Below, in pieces: positions 43,965 to 51,980 of a DNA stretch of 64,000 bases. The notes under the pieces are model-generated. The model ran no database searches, was not told where the DNA came from, and worked only from the letters and a program-made list of their open reading frames with translations. This DNA is from Tersicoccus mangrovi (lineage in GTDB: Bacteria; Actinomycetota; Actinomycetes; Actinomycetales; Micrococcaceae), in NCBI RefSeq assembly GCF_036881825.1, contig NZ_JBAJMW010000001.1:186001-250000 (forward strand), in the 5' to 3' direction. The stretch's first letter is position 1; the number at the start of each line of letters is the position of its first letter. The position numbers and the translations under genes were made by a program.

Positions 43965-45326
43965 TCAGACCTTCTCCGCCAGCGCCAGGCTGTCGCGGAC
44001 GGCCGCCGCGAGGGACTCGGCCTCGGTCCGGGCGGTGTCCATGTCGGCCGCCTCGACCATGACCCGGACGACGGGCTCGGTGCCGGAGGGCCGCAGCAGG
44101 ACGCGTCCGGTCTCGCCGAGGCGCTCCTCGGTCGCGGCGATCACGGCCTGCAGTTCGGTGTGAGTGGACGTACGGGACTTGTCCACGTCCTTGACGTTGA
44201 TCAGCACCTGCGGCAGCCGCGTCATCTGGGCGGCGAGGGCGGAGAGCGGCTGGCCGGTCGCGGCGACCTGGGCCGCCAGCTGGAGGCCGGTCAGCACGCC
44301 GTCGCCCGTGGTGGCGTGGTCGGCGAAGATGACGTGCCCGGACTGCTCGCCGCCGAGTGTGTAGCCGCCTTCGCGCATGCGCTCGAGCACGTAGCGGTCG
44401 CCGACGCCGGTCTCCTCGATCCGGATACCGGCGTCGCGCAGGGCGAGCTTGAGGCCGAGGTTGCTCATCACGGTCGCCACCAGCACGTCGTCGCGCAGGC
44501 CGTCGCGGCTCTTGAGGGCGAGAGCCAGGATGGCCATGATCTGGTCGCCGTCCACGGTCTCCCCGTGCTCGTCGACCGCGAGGCAGCGGTCCGCGTCGCC
44601 GTCATGGGCGATGCCGAGGTCGGCGCCGTGGGCGATGACCGCGTCACGGAGGGCGCCGAGATGGGTCGAGCCGACGCCGTCGTTGATGTTGATGCCGTCC
44701 GGCTCGGCGCCGATGACGACCACGCGGGCCCCGGCATCGGTGAAGGCCTGAGGCGAGCAACCGCTCGCTGCCCCGTTGGCGCAGTCGACGACGACGGTGA
44801 GGCCGTCGAGGCGGGCGGGCAGCGTCGCGAGCAGGTGGAGGACGTAGCGGTCCTCGGCGTCGGCGAACCGCTGGACCCGCCCGACGTCGGCGCCGGTCGG
44901 ACGACGGCGATCGGAGCTGCGGTAGACCGCCTCGATCTCGTCCTCGACGGCGTCGGGCAGCTTCTGGCCACCGCGGGCGAAGAACTTGATGCCGTTGTCC
45001 GGCGCGGGGTTGTGGGAGGCGGAGATCATCACGCCGAAGTCCGCGTCGATGTCCGCGACGAGGAAGGCCGCCGCGGGGGTGGGGAGCACGCCCGCGTCGT
45101 ACACGTCGACGCCCTCGCTCGCCAGGCCCGCCGCGGTCGCGGCCGAGATGAACTCGCCGCTGATCCGGGGGTCGCGGGCGAGCACCGCCCGGGGTCGCAC
45201 GCCGTGCTCCGTGCGGTCGTGGCCCAGCACCTGCGCCGCCGCCTGAGCGAGCCCGAGGGCCAGCTCCGCCGTCAGCGGGCCGTTGGCCAGGCCGCGTACT
45301 CCATCGGTTCCGAACAATCTAGACAT
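43965..45326 (-). CDS. glmM: phosphoglucosamine mutase
   Basis: GlmM interconverts glucosamine 6- and 1-phosphate on the way to UDP-GlcNAc. The 453-residue protein starts SRLFGTDGVRG, has the active loop GVMISASHNP with phosphoserine Ser104, the metal loop DGDADRCLAVD, the sugar loop GGEQSGH, and the phosphate loop RPSGTEPVVRVM. I chose the ATG at 45326, eight bases after TATGAT (45335-45340); a GTG at 45332 would lie before the predicted transcript start. It is downstream of rplM-rpsI but separated by a terminator. Confidence 0.97.
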   Translation of the reverse strand: MSRLFGTDGVRGLANGPLTAELALGLAQAAAQVLGHDRTEHGVRPRAVLARDPRISGEFISAATAAGLASEGVDVYDAGVLPTPAAAFLVADIDADFGVMISASHNPAPDNGIKFFARGGQKLPDAVEDEIEAVYRSSDRRRPTGADVGRVQRFADAEDRYVLHLLATLPARLDGLTVVVDCANGAASGCSPQAFTDAGARVVVIGAEPDGININDGVGSTHLGALRDAVIAHGADLGIAHDGDADRCLAVDEHGETVDGDQIMAILALALKSRDGLRDDVLVATVMSNLGLKLALRDAGIRIEETGVGDRYVLERMREGGYTLGGEQSGHVIFADHATTGDGVLTGLQLAAQVAATGQPLSALAAQMTRLPQVLINVKDVDKSRTSTHTELQAVIAATEERLGETGRVLLRPSGTEPVVRVMVEAADMDTARTEAESLAAAVRDSLALAEKV

Positions 45327-45334
45327 CGCCACTC

Positions 45335-45340
45335 ATCATA
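45335..45340 (-). promoter_or_regulatory. -10 element of glmM
   Basis: TATGAT on the minus strand is the closest match to the consensus -10 in the window. It is eight bases before the glmM ATG. Confidence 0.55.
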
Positions 45341-45440
45341 GCCGGGGGCCGTGCCGCGCCCGGCGCACCGCTCCGGGGACAGTCCCTCGGCGGCCGGCAC
45401 GACACCGAGGACCTGGAGCCGGGACGCCTGCCGGGAACGC

Positions 45441-45480
45441 CGAACGGCCGGCCACCCCGGAAGGGGTGACCGGCCGTTCG
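45441..45480 (-). terminator. terminator of rplM-rpsI
   Basis: An 11-bp outer and 6-bp inner stem with a 4-base loop. The single non-Watson-Crick position (C45452, A45469) becomes a U-G wobble in minus-strand RNA. It begins 39 bases after the rpsI stop. Confidence 0.88.
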
Positions 45481-45518
45481 ATGCGCAGCGGCGGGAGGAG
45501 CTCCCGGGCCGCGGAGGA

Positions 45519-46025
45519 TCAGCGCTTCGAGTACTGCGGGGCCTTGCGGGCCTTCTTCAGGCCGGCCTTCTTGCGCTCGATGACGCGGGCGTCGCGGGTG
45601 AGGAAGCCGGCCTTCTTGAGGGTGGGCCGGTTGTTCTCCCGGTCGATCTCGTTCAGCGCGCGGGCGATGCCGAGGCGCAGCGCACCGGCCTGACCGGAGG
45701 CGCCGCCACCGTCGATGCGGGCGATGACGTCGTAGGCGCCCTCGAGCTCGAGGATGCGGAACGGGTCGTTGACTTCCTGCTGGTGCAGCTTGTTCGGGAA
45801 GTAGTTCGCCAGTTCACGACCGTTGATCGTCCAGGAACCGCTGCCGGGTACGAGGCGGACGCGCGCGACGGCCTCCTTGCGGCGGCCCACGGCGGAGCCG
45901 GGGACGGTCAGGGCCGGGCGGGTGGCGGCGGGGGTCTCGGCGCCTGCGGCCGAGGACTCGCTCGTGTAGCTGGTCAGGGTGTCCTCGCCGTCGGCGGCGA
46001 AGGTCTGCTCGTCGTTCTGAGCCAC
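45519..46025 (-). CDS. rpsI: 30S ribosomal protein uS9
   Basis: uS9 is a 30S head protein whose C-terminal tail reaches the P-site tRNA. The conserved domain (GRRKEAVARVRLVPGSGSWTINGRELANYF ... KKARKAPQYSKR) ends in the usual SKR. At 168 residues it carries about 38-45 extra N-terminal residues rich in Ala, Thr, Glu and Ser. The GTG start has an AAGGAG site. It is cotranscribed with rplM, 31 bases downstream. Confidence 0.97.
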   Translation of the reverse strand: MAQNDEQTFAADGEDTLTSYTSESSAAGAETPAATRPALTVPGSAVGRRKEAVARVRLVPGSGSWTINGRELANYFPNKLHQQEVNDPFRILELEGAYDVIARIDGGGASGQAGALRLGIARALNEIDRENNRPTLKKAGFLTRDARVIERKKAGLKKARKAPQYSKR

Positions 46026-46056
46026 GATTCTCCTTGGTGTTCTTCGGGGCCCGCGA

Positions 46057-46500
46057 CTACTGCGCGACCTGGGTGATGGCGAACGTCTCGGGCTGCTGCG
46101 CCGCGTGGGGGTGCTCCGGCCCGACGTAGATCTTCAGCTTCGAGAGCTGCTTGGCGGCCAGCGAGTTCTTCGGCAGCATGCCCTTGACGGCCTTCTCCAC
46201 CGCGCGAGCCGGGTTCTTCTCCAGCAGCTCGGCGTAGCTGACGGACTTCAGACCGCCCGGGTAGCCGGAGTGACGGTAGGCGCGCTTCTGCTCGGCCTTG
46301 GAACCGGTCAGCGCGACCTTGTCGGCGTTGATGATGATGACGAAGTCGCCGGTGTCGACGTGGGGGGCAAAGGTCGGCTTGTGCTTCCCGCGCAGCAGCG
46401 TTGCGGTCTGGCTGGCAAGGCGACCCAGGACGACGTCGGTGGCGTCGATGACGTGCCACTTGCGGTCGATGTCACCGGGCTTCGGAGTGTACGTACGCAC
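46057..46500 (-). CDS. rplM: 50S ribosomal protein uL13
   Basis: uL13 is an early-assembly 50S protein. The 147-residue sequence starts VRTYTPKPGDIDRKWHVIDATDVVLGRLAS and contains GKHKPTFAPHVDTGDFVIIINADKV and KGMLPKNSLAAKQLSKLKIYVGPEHPH. The start is a GTG at 46500 with AAGG upstream. It is the first gene of the rplM-rpsI operon; about 220 bases lie between it and the truA stop. Confidence 0.97.
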   Translation of the reverse strand: MRTYTPKPGDIDRKWHVIDATDVVLGRLASQTATLLRGKHKPTFAPHVDTGDFVIIINADKVALTGSKAEQKRAYRHSGYPGGLKSVSYAELLEKNPARAVEKAVKGMLPKNSLAAKQLSKLKIYVGPEHPHAAQQPETFAITQVAQ

Positions 46501-46722
46501 GTTGTTTGCCTTCGTTTCGATACAGTTCGTGGTGGCGCAACTGTGGACGCGCCGCGGTCGATGCGTCGGGAGACGGTCAGGTGAGGGCTGAGCATCATCC
46601 CCTGATCCTCGACCGGCGGATCCCGTCGGCACTGTCCTGCAACGGGACACGACGTGGATACGCGTGATCCGGGCAGGACACGCACAACAGCTTGCAAGAC
46701 TACCGGGTCAGGACCCTGCGGG
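46501..46722. other. 222-base rplM upstream region
   Basis: This gap between the truA stop and the rplM start must hold the rplM promoter and leader. I see no -35/-10 pair that I would trust and no classic terminator after truA. It is more AT-balanced than its neighbours, with TTGCAA and CACAAC patches around 46683-46696. Confidence 0.5.
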
Positions 46723-47676
46723 TCAAAACGGCTGTCCGTCGCCGTTTCGGGGCCTCGGTTCGAGGGGGTCGCGACGGGCCCGGGTCGCGTCGGCGCGCGC
46801 CGCGAGCTCGTGGTCGGCCGGGTAGGCCACCTCCTCGAGTACGAGCGGGTGCGGCGGGGCGAGCCGGATCGAGGAGTCCCGGATCCGCGCGTCGAGCCGT
46901 TCGCGCAGCCAGCCGGTGTCCCGCCGACCGTCGCCGGTCTGCAGGGCCGCCCCGACGAGGCCGCGCACCATGTGGTGGCAGAACGCGTCGGCCTCCACGT
47001 CGGCGACGACGACGCCGTCGGCCTCCCGCGTGAAGGAGAAGCGGCGCAGATCCCGCACGGTCGTGGCGTGCTCCCGCGGCTTGCAGAAGGAGAGGAAGTC
47101 CCCCACCCCGGTCACGGCGTCGGCGGCCGCGTTGAGCGCGTCGACGTCGAGGGGTTCGGGGTGCCAGAGGGTGCTCCCCCGCCGCAGTGGGTCCCGGCCG
47201 GCGGCCGGGTCCGCGATCCGGTAGCTGTAGCGCCGCCACAGCGCGGAGAACCGGGCGTCGAAGCCGTCCGGGGCGATCGCGGCGGAATGCACGACGACGG
47301 CACCGGCGGCGTGGGGCCCGAGCTCGCCGAGCACCCGGCCGAGCACGCCGCGCAGCCGGCGCAGCAGGGCGTCGGCAGGATCCCCGGTGTCGCGGCGGCG
47401 CAGCCCCTCCCACTCGACGGCGGTCACGTCCAGATGCGCGACCTGCCCGCGGGCGTGGACGCCGGCGTCGGTGCGGCCCGCCACGGTCAACCGTGCCGGG
47501 CGCCGCAGCACCAGCGCGAGTCCGGCCTCCAGCACACCCTGCACCGTCGGCGCGGAGGGCTGGGTGGCCCAGCCGGCGAAGGGGGCGCCGTCGTAGGCGA
47601 TGCCGAGCCGGATCCGCAGCAGTGGTTCAGTCGGCGCGGGCACGGCTGGCTCTGGCGGCACGGGCTGCTCGCTCAT
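46723..47676 (-). CDS. truA: tRNA pseudouridine synthase A
   Basis: TruA modifies U38-U40 in the tRNA anticodon stem. The 317-residue protein has RIRLGIAYDGAPFAGWATQP, the catalytic aspartate Asp70 in VAGRTDAGVHARGQ, and FCHHMVRGLVGAAL near the end. A short N-terminal Pro/Glu-rich segment precedes the fold. I chose the ATG at 47676, with GAGGAG upstream. It follows rplQ, as in many actinobacteria, but a strong hairpin lies between them. Confidence 0.95.
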   Translation of the reverse strand: MSEQPVPPEPAVPAPTEPLLRIRLGIAYDGAPFAGWATQPSAPTVQGVLEAGLALVLRRPARLTVAGRTDAGVHARGQVAHLDVTAVEWEGLRRRDTGDPADALLRRLRGVLGRVLGELGPHAAGAVVVHSAAIAPDGFDARFSALWRRYSYRIADPAAGRDPLRRGSTLWHPEPLDVDALNAAADAVTGVGDFLSFCKPREHATTVRDLRRFSFTREADGVVVADVEADAFCHHMVRGLVGAALQTGDGRRDTGWLRERLDARIRDSSIRLAPPHPLVLEEVAYPADHELAARADATRARRDPLEPRPRNGDGQPF

Positions 47677-47715
47677 GGTCTCCTCGGATGCACGGGAAGG
47701 GGTGCGTGAACGCAC

Positions 47716-47749
47716 GATGCCCGCCCCCGCGCAGGCGGGGACGGGCATC
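47716..47749 (-). terminator. terminator of rplQ
   Basis: An 8-bp outer and 6-bp inner stem with a 4-base loop. C47724 and A47741 form a U-G wobble in minus-strand RNA. Flanking CGCAC/GTGCG can extend the stem. It lies about 22 bases after the rplQ stop and 40 before the truA start codon. Confidence 0.85.
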
Positions 47750-47771
47750 GGCGTGCGAACACGGACGAGGG

Positions 47772-48347
47772 TCAGGCCTTCTCGGCGTCGCCCTCGGTCG
47801 TGGACTCGGCGTCGGCCTCGGCCGGGGTCGCGGCCTCGGCCGGGGCCTCCTCGGCGGGCGCGGCGGCGGCCACGTCGGCCGTGCTGTCCTCGGCCGGAAC
47901 CTGGGCGGCGGCCTCAGCCGGAGCCGCGGTGGCACCGGCACGGCGCGTGGCGTTCTCCGCCTCGGCGACGGTGGCCTGGCGAGCGGACACGGGCTCGAGG
48001 ACGAGCTCGATCACGGCCATCGGCGCGTTGTCACCCTTGCGGGGGCCGATCTTGGTGATGCGGGTGTAACCGCCTTCACGCTGGGCGACGGCCGGGGCGA
48101 TCTCGGTGAAGAGCTCGTGGACCACGGTCTTGTTGCTGATCACGGCGAGAACCCGGCGACGGGACGCCAGGTCGCCGCGCTTGGCGAAGGTCACCAGGCG
48201 CTCGGCGAACGGCCGGAGCCGCTTGGCCTTGGTCACCGTGGTGGTGATCCGGCGGTGCTCGAAGAGCGAGGACGCCAGGTTCGCGAGCATGAGGCGCTCG
48301 TGGGCGGGGCCGCCTCCGAGGCGCGGACCCTTGGTGGGGGTGGGCAT
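47772..48347 (-). CDS. rplQ: 50S ribosomal protein bL17
   Basis: bL17 lies near the peptide exit tunnel. The conserved part, about residues 1-122 (KGPRLGGGPAHERLMLANLASSLFEHRRITTTVTKAKRLRPFAERLVTFAKRGDLASRRRV), is normal. It is followed by an Ala/Glu/Pro-rich tail of about 65 residues, which makes the protein 191 residues. The ATG has an AGGAG site. It is the last ribosomal gene of the alpha operon. Confidence 0.96.
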   Translation of the reverse strand: MPTPTKGPRLGGGPAHERLMLANLASSLFEHRRITTTVTKAKRLRPFAERLVTFAKRGDLASRRRVLAVISNKTVVHELFTEIAPAVAQREGGYTRITKIGPRKGDNAPMAVIELVLEPVSARQATVAEAENATRRAGATAAPAEAAAQVPAEDSTADVAAAAPAEEAPAEAATPAEADAESTTEGDAEKA

Positions 48348-48373
48348 GATTGTTCTCCTCTAGAAACGGCGGG

Positions 48374-49381
48374 TCAGAGTTCGTCGTCGCCGTACTCGGC
48401 GTCGTCCTCTTCCAGGGCGGCACGGGCAGCCAGGTCGAAGCCTGGGGGCGAGTCCTTCAGCGACAGGCCCAGCTCGAGGAGCTTGGCCTTCACCTCGTCG
48501 ATGGACTTGGCGCCGAAGTTCCGGATGTCCATCAGGTCCGCCTCGGACCGGGCGACGAGCTCACCCACGCTGTGGATGCCCTCACGCTTGAGGCAGTTGT
48601 AGGACCGGACCGTCAGCTCGAGGTCCTCGATCGGCAGCGCCATGTCGGCGGCGAGGGCGGCGTCCGTCGGGGACGGGCCGATCTCGATACCCTCGGCGGC
48701 GGTGTTCAGCTCGCGGGCGAGCCCGAACAGCTCCACCAGGGTGGTGCCGGCCGACGCGACGGCGTCGCGCGGGCTGATGGCCGCCTTCGTCTCGACGTCC
48801 ATGACCAGGCTGTCGAAGTCGGTCCGCTGCTCGACGCGGGTGGCGTCGACGCGGAAGGTGACCTTGAGCACCGGCGAGTAGATCGAGTCGACCGGAATGC
48901 GGCCGATCTCGGCGTCGAAGGACTTGTTCTGGGACGCCGAGACGTAACCGCGGCCGCGCTCGATGGTCAGCTCGACCTCGAACTTGCCCTTCTCGTTCAG
49001 GGTGGCGATGTGCAGGTCCGGGTTGTGGAACTCCACACCGGCCGGCGGGGCGATGTCCGCGGCGGTGACGACACCCGGGCCCTGCTTGCGCAGGTAGGCG
49101 ACGACCGGCTCGTCGTGCTCCGAGGAGACCGACAGCTGCTTGATGTTCAGGATGATCTCGGTGACGTCCTCCTTGACACCGGGGACCGTCGTGAACTCGT
49201 GCAGCACGCCGTCGATGCGGATGCTGGTGACGGCCGCACCGGGGATGGAGGACAGCAGGGTCCGGCGCAGCGAGTTGCCGAGCGTGTAGCCGAAACCGGG
49301 CTCGAGCGGCTCGATGGTGAAACGGGAGCGCGTCTCGGAGACGACTTCTTCCGTGAGAGTGGGGCGCTGTGCAATGAGCAC
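48374..49381 (-). CDS. rpoA: DNA-directed RNA polymerase subunit alpha
   Basis: The alpha subunit nucleates RNA polymerase assembly and contacts activators. The 335 residues contain the N-terminal domain (FTIEPLEPGFGYTLGNSLRRTLLSSIPGAAV, about 1-225), a linker, and the C-terminal domain (LELTVRSYNCLKREGIHSVGELVARSEADLMDIRNFG, about 250-310). A GTG start with AAAGGAA about ten bases upstream fits the family N-terminus. No rpsD precedes it. A terminator-like hairpin and a CATATAG patch upstream suggest its own promoter. Confidence 0.97.
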   Translation of the reverse strand: MLIAQRPTLTEEVVSETRSRFTIEPLEPGFGYTLGNSLRRTLLSSIPGAAVTSIRIDGVLHEFTTVPGVKEDVTEIILNIKQLSVSSEHDEPVVAYLRKQGPGVVTAADIAPPAGVEFHNPDLHIATLNEKGKFEVELTIERGRGYVSASQNKSFDAEIGRIPVDSIYSPVLKVTFRVDATRVEQRTDFDSLVMDVETKAAISPRDAVASAGTTLVELFGLARELNTAAEGIEIGPSPTDAALAADMALPIEDLELTVRSYNCLKREGIHSVGELVARSEADLMDIRNFGAKSIDEVKAKLLELGLSLKDSPPGFDLAARAALEEDDAEYGDDEL

Positions 49382-49502
49382 TTCGGAGGTTTCCTTTCAG
49401 CGAGCGACCGCTATATGACGCAACACAGTGGTGGAATGACCGGGTCCGGCCACCATCCGGGGCGTCGGCTCACGCCGAGGCCGCCGGTGGTGGCACGACC
49501 GA
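49382..49502 (-). promoter_or_regulatory. rpoA upstream region with structured leader
   Basis: After the rpsK hairpin come a 7-bp long-range stem (49449-49455 with 49488-49494) enclosing a TCGGC-TCAC-GCCGA hairpin (49465-49478), and an AT-rich CATATAG patch about 30 bases before the rpoA start that could be a -10. It may give rpoA-rplQ separate control. Confidence 0.45.
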
Positions 49503-49533
49503 GCGACCGGGCCCGTGGAACGGACCCGGTCGC
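49503..49533 (-). terminator. hairpin after rpsK
   Basis: A 9-bp outer and 3-bp inner stem with a 5-base loop start nine bases after the rpsK stop. C49512 and A49524 form a U-G wobble in minus-strand RNA. It separates rpsM-rpsK from rpoA-rplQ. Confidence 0.75.
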
Positions 49534-49542
49534 CGGGGAGGA

Positions 49543-49944
49543 TCAGACGCGGCGGCGCTTCGGGGGGCGGCAGCCGTTGTGGGCGCTCGGGGTGACGTCC
49601 TGGATGGTGCCGACCTCCAGGCCGGTCGCCTGCAGCGAGCGGATCGCGGTCTCACGACCAGAGCCCGGGCCCTTGACGAACACGTCGACCTTCTTGACAC
49701 CGTGCTCCTGCGCGCGCTTGGCGGCCGACTCGGCGGCCATCTGCGCGGCGTAGGGGGTCGACTTCCGGGAACCCTTGAACCCGACCTCGCCGGCCGAGGC
49801 CCACGAGATCACGGCACCGGAGGGATCGGTGATCGAGACGATGGTGTTGTTGAAGGTGCTCTTGATGTGCGCCTGACCGAGCGTGATGTTTTTCTTGTCC
49901 TTGCGGCGCGGCTTGCGCACCGCCGAGCGGGTCTTCGGGGGCAT
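49543..49944 (-). CDS. rpsK: 30S ribosomal protein uS11
   Basis: uS11 is a platform protein near the E site. The 133-residue sequence has GQAHIKSTFNNTIVSITDPSGAVISWASAGEVGFKGSRKSTPYAAQMAAE and the C-terminal DVTPSAHNGCRPPKRRRV. It lies 49 bases after rpsM in the same direction. Confidence 0.97.
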   Translation of the reverse strand: MPPKTRSAVRKPRRKDKKNITLGQAHIKSTFNNTIVSITDPSGAVISWASAGEVGFKGSRKSTPYAAQMAAESAAKRAQEHGVKKVDVFVKGPGSGRETAIRSLQATGLEVGTIQDVTPSAHNGCRPPKRRRV

Positions 49945-49993
49945 GTCTACTCTCCTGGGATGGGATCTGCGTTCGCGAGAGGTCCGCTGAGAA

Positions 49994-50368
49994 TCAGCGG
50001 GCCTTCTTCTTGCCGGCCACGGTGCGCTTCGGGCCCTTGCGGGTGCGCGCGTTCGTCTTCGTGCGCTGACCGCGCACCGGCAGGCCGCGGCGGTGCCGCA
50101 GACCCTCGTAGCTGCCGATCTCGACCTTGCGGCGGATGTCGGCGGCCACCTCGCGGCGGAGATCGCCCTCGACGCGGAAGTTGCCCTCGATGTAGTCGCG
50201 CAGCTGCACCAGCTGATCGTCCGTCAGGTCCTTGACCCGGACGTCCGGGCTGATCCCGGTCTCGGCCAGGACCTGGTGCGCACGGGTGCGGCCCACGCCG
50301 TAGATGTAGGTCAGCGCGATCTCGACCCGCTTCTCACGGGGAATGTCGACGCCAGCGAGACGTGCCAT
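49994..50368 (-). CDS. rpsM: 30S ribosomal protein uS13
   Basis: uS13 is a 30S head protein that bridges to the 50S and contacts tRNA. The 124-residue sequence MARLAGVDIPREKRVEIALTYIYGVG ... GLPVRGQRTKTNARTRKGPKRTVAGKKKAR is typical. The ATG has an AAGGAG site. Upstream is an unusually structured 194-base spacer after rpmJ. Confidence 0.97.
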   Translation of the reverse strand: MARLAGVDIPREKRVEIALTYIYGVGRTRAHQVLAETGISPDVRVKDLTDDQLVQLRDYIEGNFRVEGDLRREVAADIRRKVEIGSYEGLRHRRGLPVRGQRTKTNARTRKGPKRTVAGKKKAR

Positions 50369-50405
50369 GTGGCGGTTCTCCTTGGGTTTTCACCGGAGGT
50401 CTGAA

Positions 50406-50530
50406 GCAGTACCGTCCACGGTGTCTCGCCGTGGTCCCCGGCCTCCGGAGCCGGGGGTGTGCGGGCTGATGCCCGCGGTACTGCCTGTCGTGGCCGGCGC
50501 CGACGGCGCCGGGGTGGGTGCTGTGCACCC
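50406..50530 (-). promoter_or_regulatory. multi-hairpin rpmJ-rpsM spacer, candidate regulatory RNA
   Basis: Within 125 bases there are four perfect hairpins: 50436-50456 (7 bp), 50461-50476 (6 bp, TGAT loop), 50494-50512 (8 bp, GAC loop) and 50516-50530 (6 bp, TGT loop). A 9-bp long-range stem (50406-50414 with 50476-50484) encloses the first two and competes with a small local hairpin (50411-50422). It ends about 38 bases before the rpsM start codon. The arrangement resembles a ribosomal-protein autoregulatory leader, but I recognise no known family. Confidence 0.6.
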
Positions 50531-50562
50531 GGTGAGCGGCCCAGGGCCTCCCGTTGAGGAGG

Positions 50563-50676
50563 TCAGCCCTGGCGCTGCTTGTGGCGTGGGTTCTCGCAGA
50601 TCACCATGACCCGGCCGTTGCGGCGGATCACCTTGCACTTGTCGCAGATCGGCTTCACGCTCGGTTGGACCTTCAT
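50563..50676 (-). CDS. rpmJ: 50S ribosomal protein bL36
   Basis: A 37-residue frame reads MKVQPSVKPICDKCKVIRRNG and ends CENPRHKQRQG, the zinc-ribbon bL36, with Cys11, Cys14, Cys27 and His32 as ligands, so it is the C+ (zinc-binding) form. It lies between infA and rpsM as in most actinobacteria. An AAAGG sequence lies just upstream of the ATG. Confidence 0.97.
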   Translation of the reverse strand: MKVQPSVKPICDKCKVIRRNGRVMVICENPRHKQRQG

Positions 50677-50691
50677 GTCTTTCCTTTGCGT

Positions 50692-50913
50692 TTACTTGTA
50701 GCGGTAGACGATGCGGCCGCGGGACAGGTCGTAGGGAGAGAGCTCCACCACCACCCGGTCCTCGGGGAGGATCCGGATGTAGTGCTGACGCATCTTCCCT
50801 GAGATGTGGGCGAGAACGAGGTGACCGTTGGACAACTCCACCCGGAAGGTGGCGTTGGGCAGCGCCTCGGTCACTGTGCCCTCGATCTCGATGACACCGT
50901 CTTTCTTGGCCAT
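50692..50913 (-). CDS. infA: translation initiation factor IF-1
   Basis: IF-1 occupies the A site of the 30S during initiation. The 73-residue OB-fold protein MAKKDGVIEIEGTVTEALPNATFRVELSNGHLVLAHISGKMRQHYIRILPEDRVVVELSPYDLSRGRIVYRYK is complete (only its edges matter here: MAKKDGVIEIEG and RIVYRYK). I chose the ATG at 50913 with GGAG upstream. It is the first gene of the infA-rpmJ-rpsM-rpsK group and has a 237-base upstream region. Confidence 0.97.
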   Translation of the reverse strand: MAKKDGVIEIEGTVTEALPNATFRVELSNGHLVLAHISGKMRQHYIRILPEDRVVVELSPYDLSRGRIVYRYK

Positions 50914-51150
50914 GAACTCCGCTATCGTTTTCTCGTCCGCCCCGGTCGAGGCGGTGGGACGTTCCCGGAAGTCCGGGCGACTCCTGGACATGCGACCGCC
51001 CGTTCCATGCCGGAAGGGGTGAATGCAGGTCCGCACGGAGGGCGCAGACAACCAACAGACAATCCTACGCGCCGATCGACCCGAAGGGAAATCGGTGCGA
51101 GGGATGCCACACCGGGACGCGGTCGCCCCCGGGACGGCGGGGCGGTGGCG
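50914..51150 (-). promoter_or_regulatory. infA upstream region: promoter candidate and direct repeat
   Basis: On the minus strand TAGGAT (51062-51067) is a -10 candidate, without a good -35. Immediately downstream is a direct repeat, TTGTCTG-N4-TTGTCTG (51045-51062), with an 11-base period, so it covers the predicted start point. The resulting infA leader would be about 140 bases. No gene is visible in the gap. Confidence 0.4.
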
Positions 51151-51978
51151 TCAGGGGGCGACGGGCGTGATGCCGTACGGCGCGAGGCGCGAGGCACCGC
51201 CGTCCTCGGCGGTGAGGACCCAGATGCCGTCCTCGTGGCGGGCCACCGAGTGCTCCCAGTGGGCGGCACGGGCGCCGTCGACGGTCACGACGGTCCAGTC
51301 GTCCTCGAGCACCGCGGTCTCCAGACCCCCGGCGACGAGCATCGGCTCGATGGCCAGGCACATGCCGGGCCGCACCTTCGGGCCGCGGTCCCGTGCCCGG
51401 TAGTTGAGCACGTCCGGCGGCTGGTGCATCGCGGTGCCGATGCCGTGACCGACGTAGTCCTCGAGGATGCCGAACCGCTCCCCCGCCAGTTCGGTGACCC
51501 GGTCGTCGATCGCCGCACCGATGTCACCGACCCGGGTGGCCGACGCGAACGCGGCGACACCGGCCCACATGGCCTCCTCGGTCACCCGGGAGAGCTCGAC
51601 GTCGGCGGGGTCGGCGGTGCCGACGACGACGGTGCGCGCGCTGTCCCCGTGCCAGCCGTCGACGATGGCGCCGCCGTCGATGGAGACGATGTCCCCGTCG
51701 GCGAGCCGGAACTCACCGGGGATGCCGTGCACCACCTGCTGGTTGACCGAGATGCACAGGGTGGCGGGGTAGCCGTGATAGCCGAGGAAGTTGGACGTGG
51801 CGCCCGCGTCGCGGATCACCGCGGCCGCGGCGGCGTCGATCTCCGCCGTCGTGACCCCGACGCCTGCCACGGCGATCGCGGCGTCCAGCGCGGCGGACGT
51901 GACCCGGCCGGCCTCGACCATGCGGGCCATCTGCTCCCGGCTCTTGTACTCGATGCCGTGGCGGACGAAGGGCGACAC
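51151..51978 (-). CDS. map: methionine aminopeptidase, type I
   Basis: Map removes the initiator methionine from nascent proteins. The 275-residue metalloenzyme has the family start IEYKSREQMARMVEAGRVTSAAL, metal ligands in SIDGGAIVDGWHGDSART, the histidine in GHGIGTAMHQPPDVLNY, and the glutamate in CLAIEPML. The GTG start lies two bases after the adk stop, so it belongs to the secY-adk-map operon. Confidence 0.96.
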   Translation of the reverse strand: MSPFVRHGIEYKSREQMARMVEAGRVTSAALDAAIAVAGVGVTTAEIDAAAAAVIRDAGATSNFLGYHGYPATLCISVNQQVVHGIPGEFRLADGDIVSIDGGAIVDGWHGDSARTVVVGTADPADVELSRVTEEAMWAGVAAFASATRVGDIGAAIDDRVTELAGERFGILEDYVGHGIGTAMHQPPDVLNYRARDRGPKVRPGMCLAIEPMLVAGGLETAVLEDDWTVVTVDGARAAHWEHSVARHEDGIWVLTAEDGGASRLAPYGITPVAP

Positions 51979-51980
51979 CG

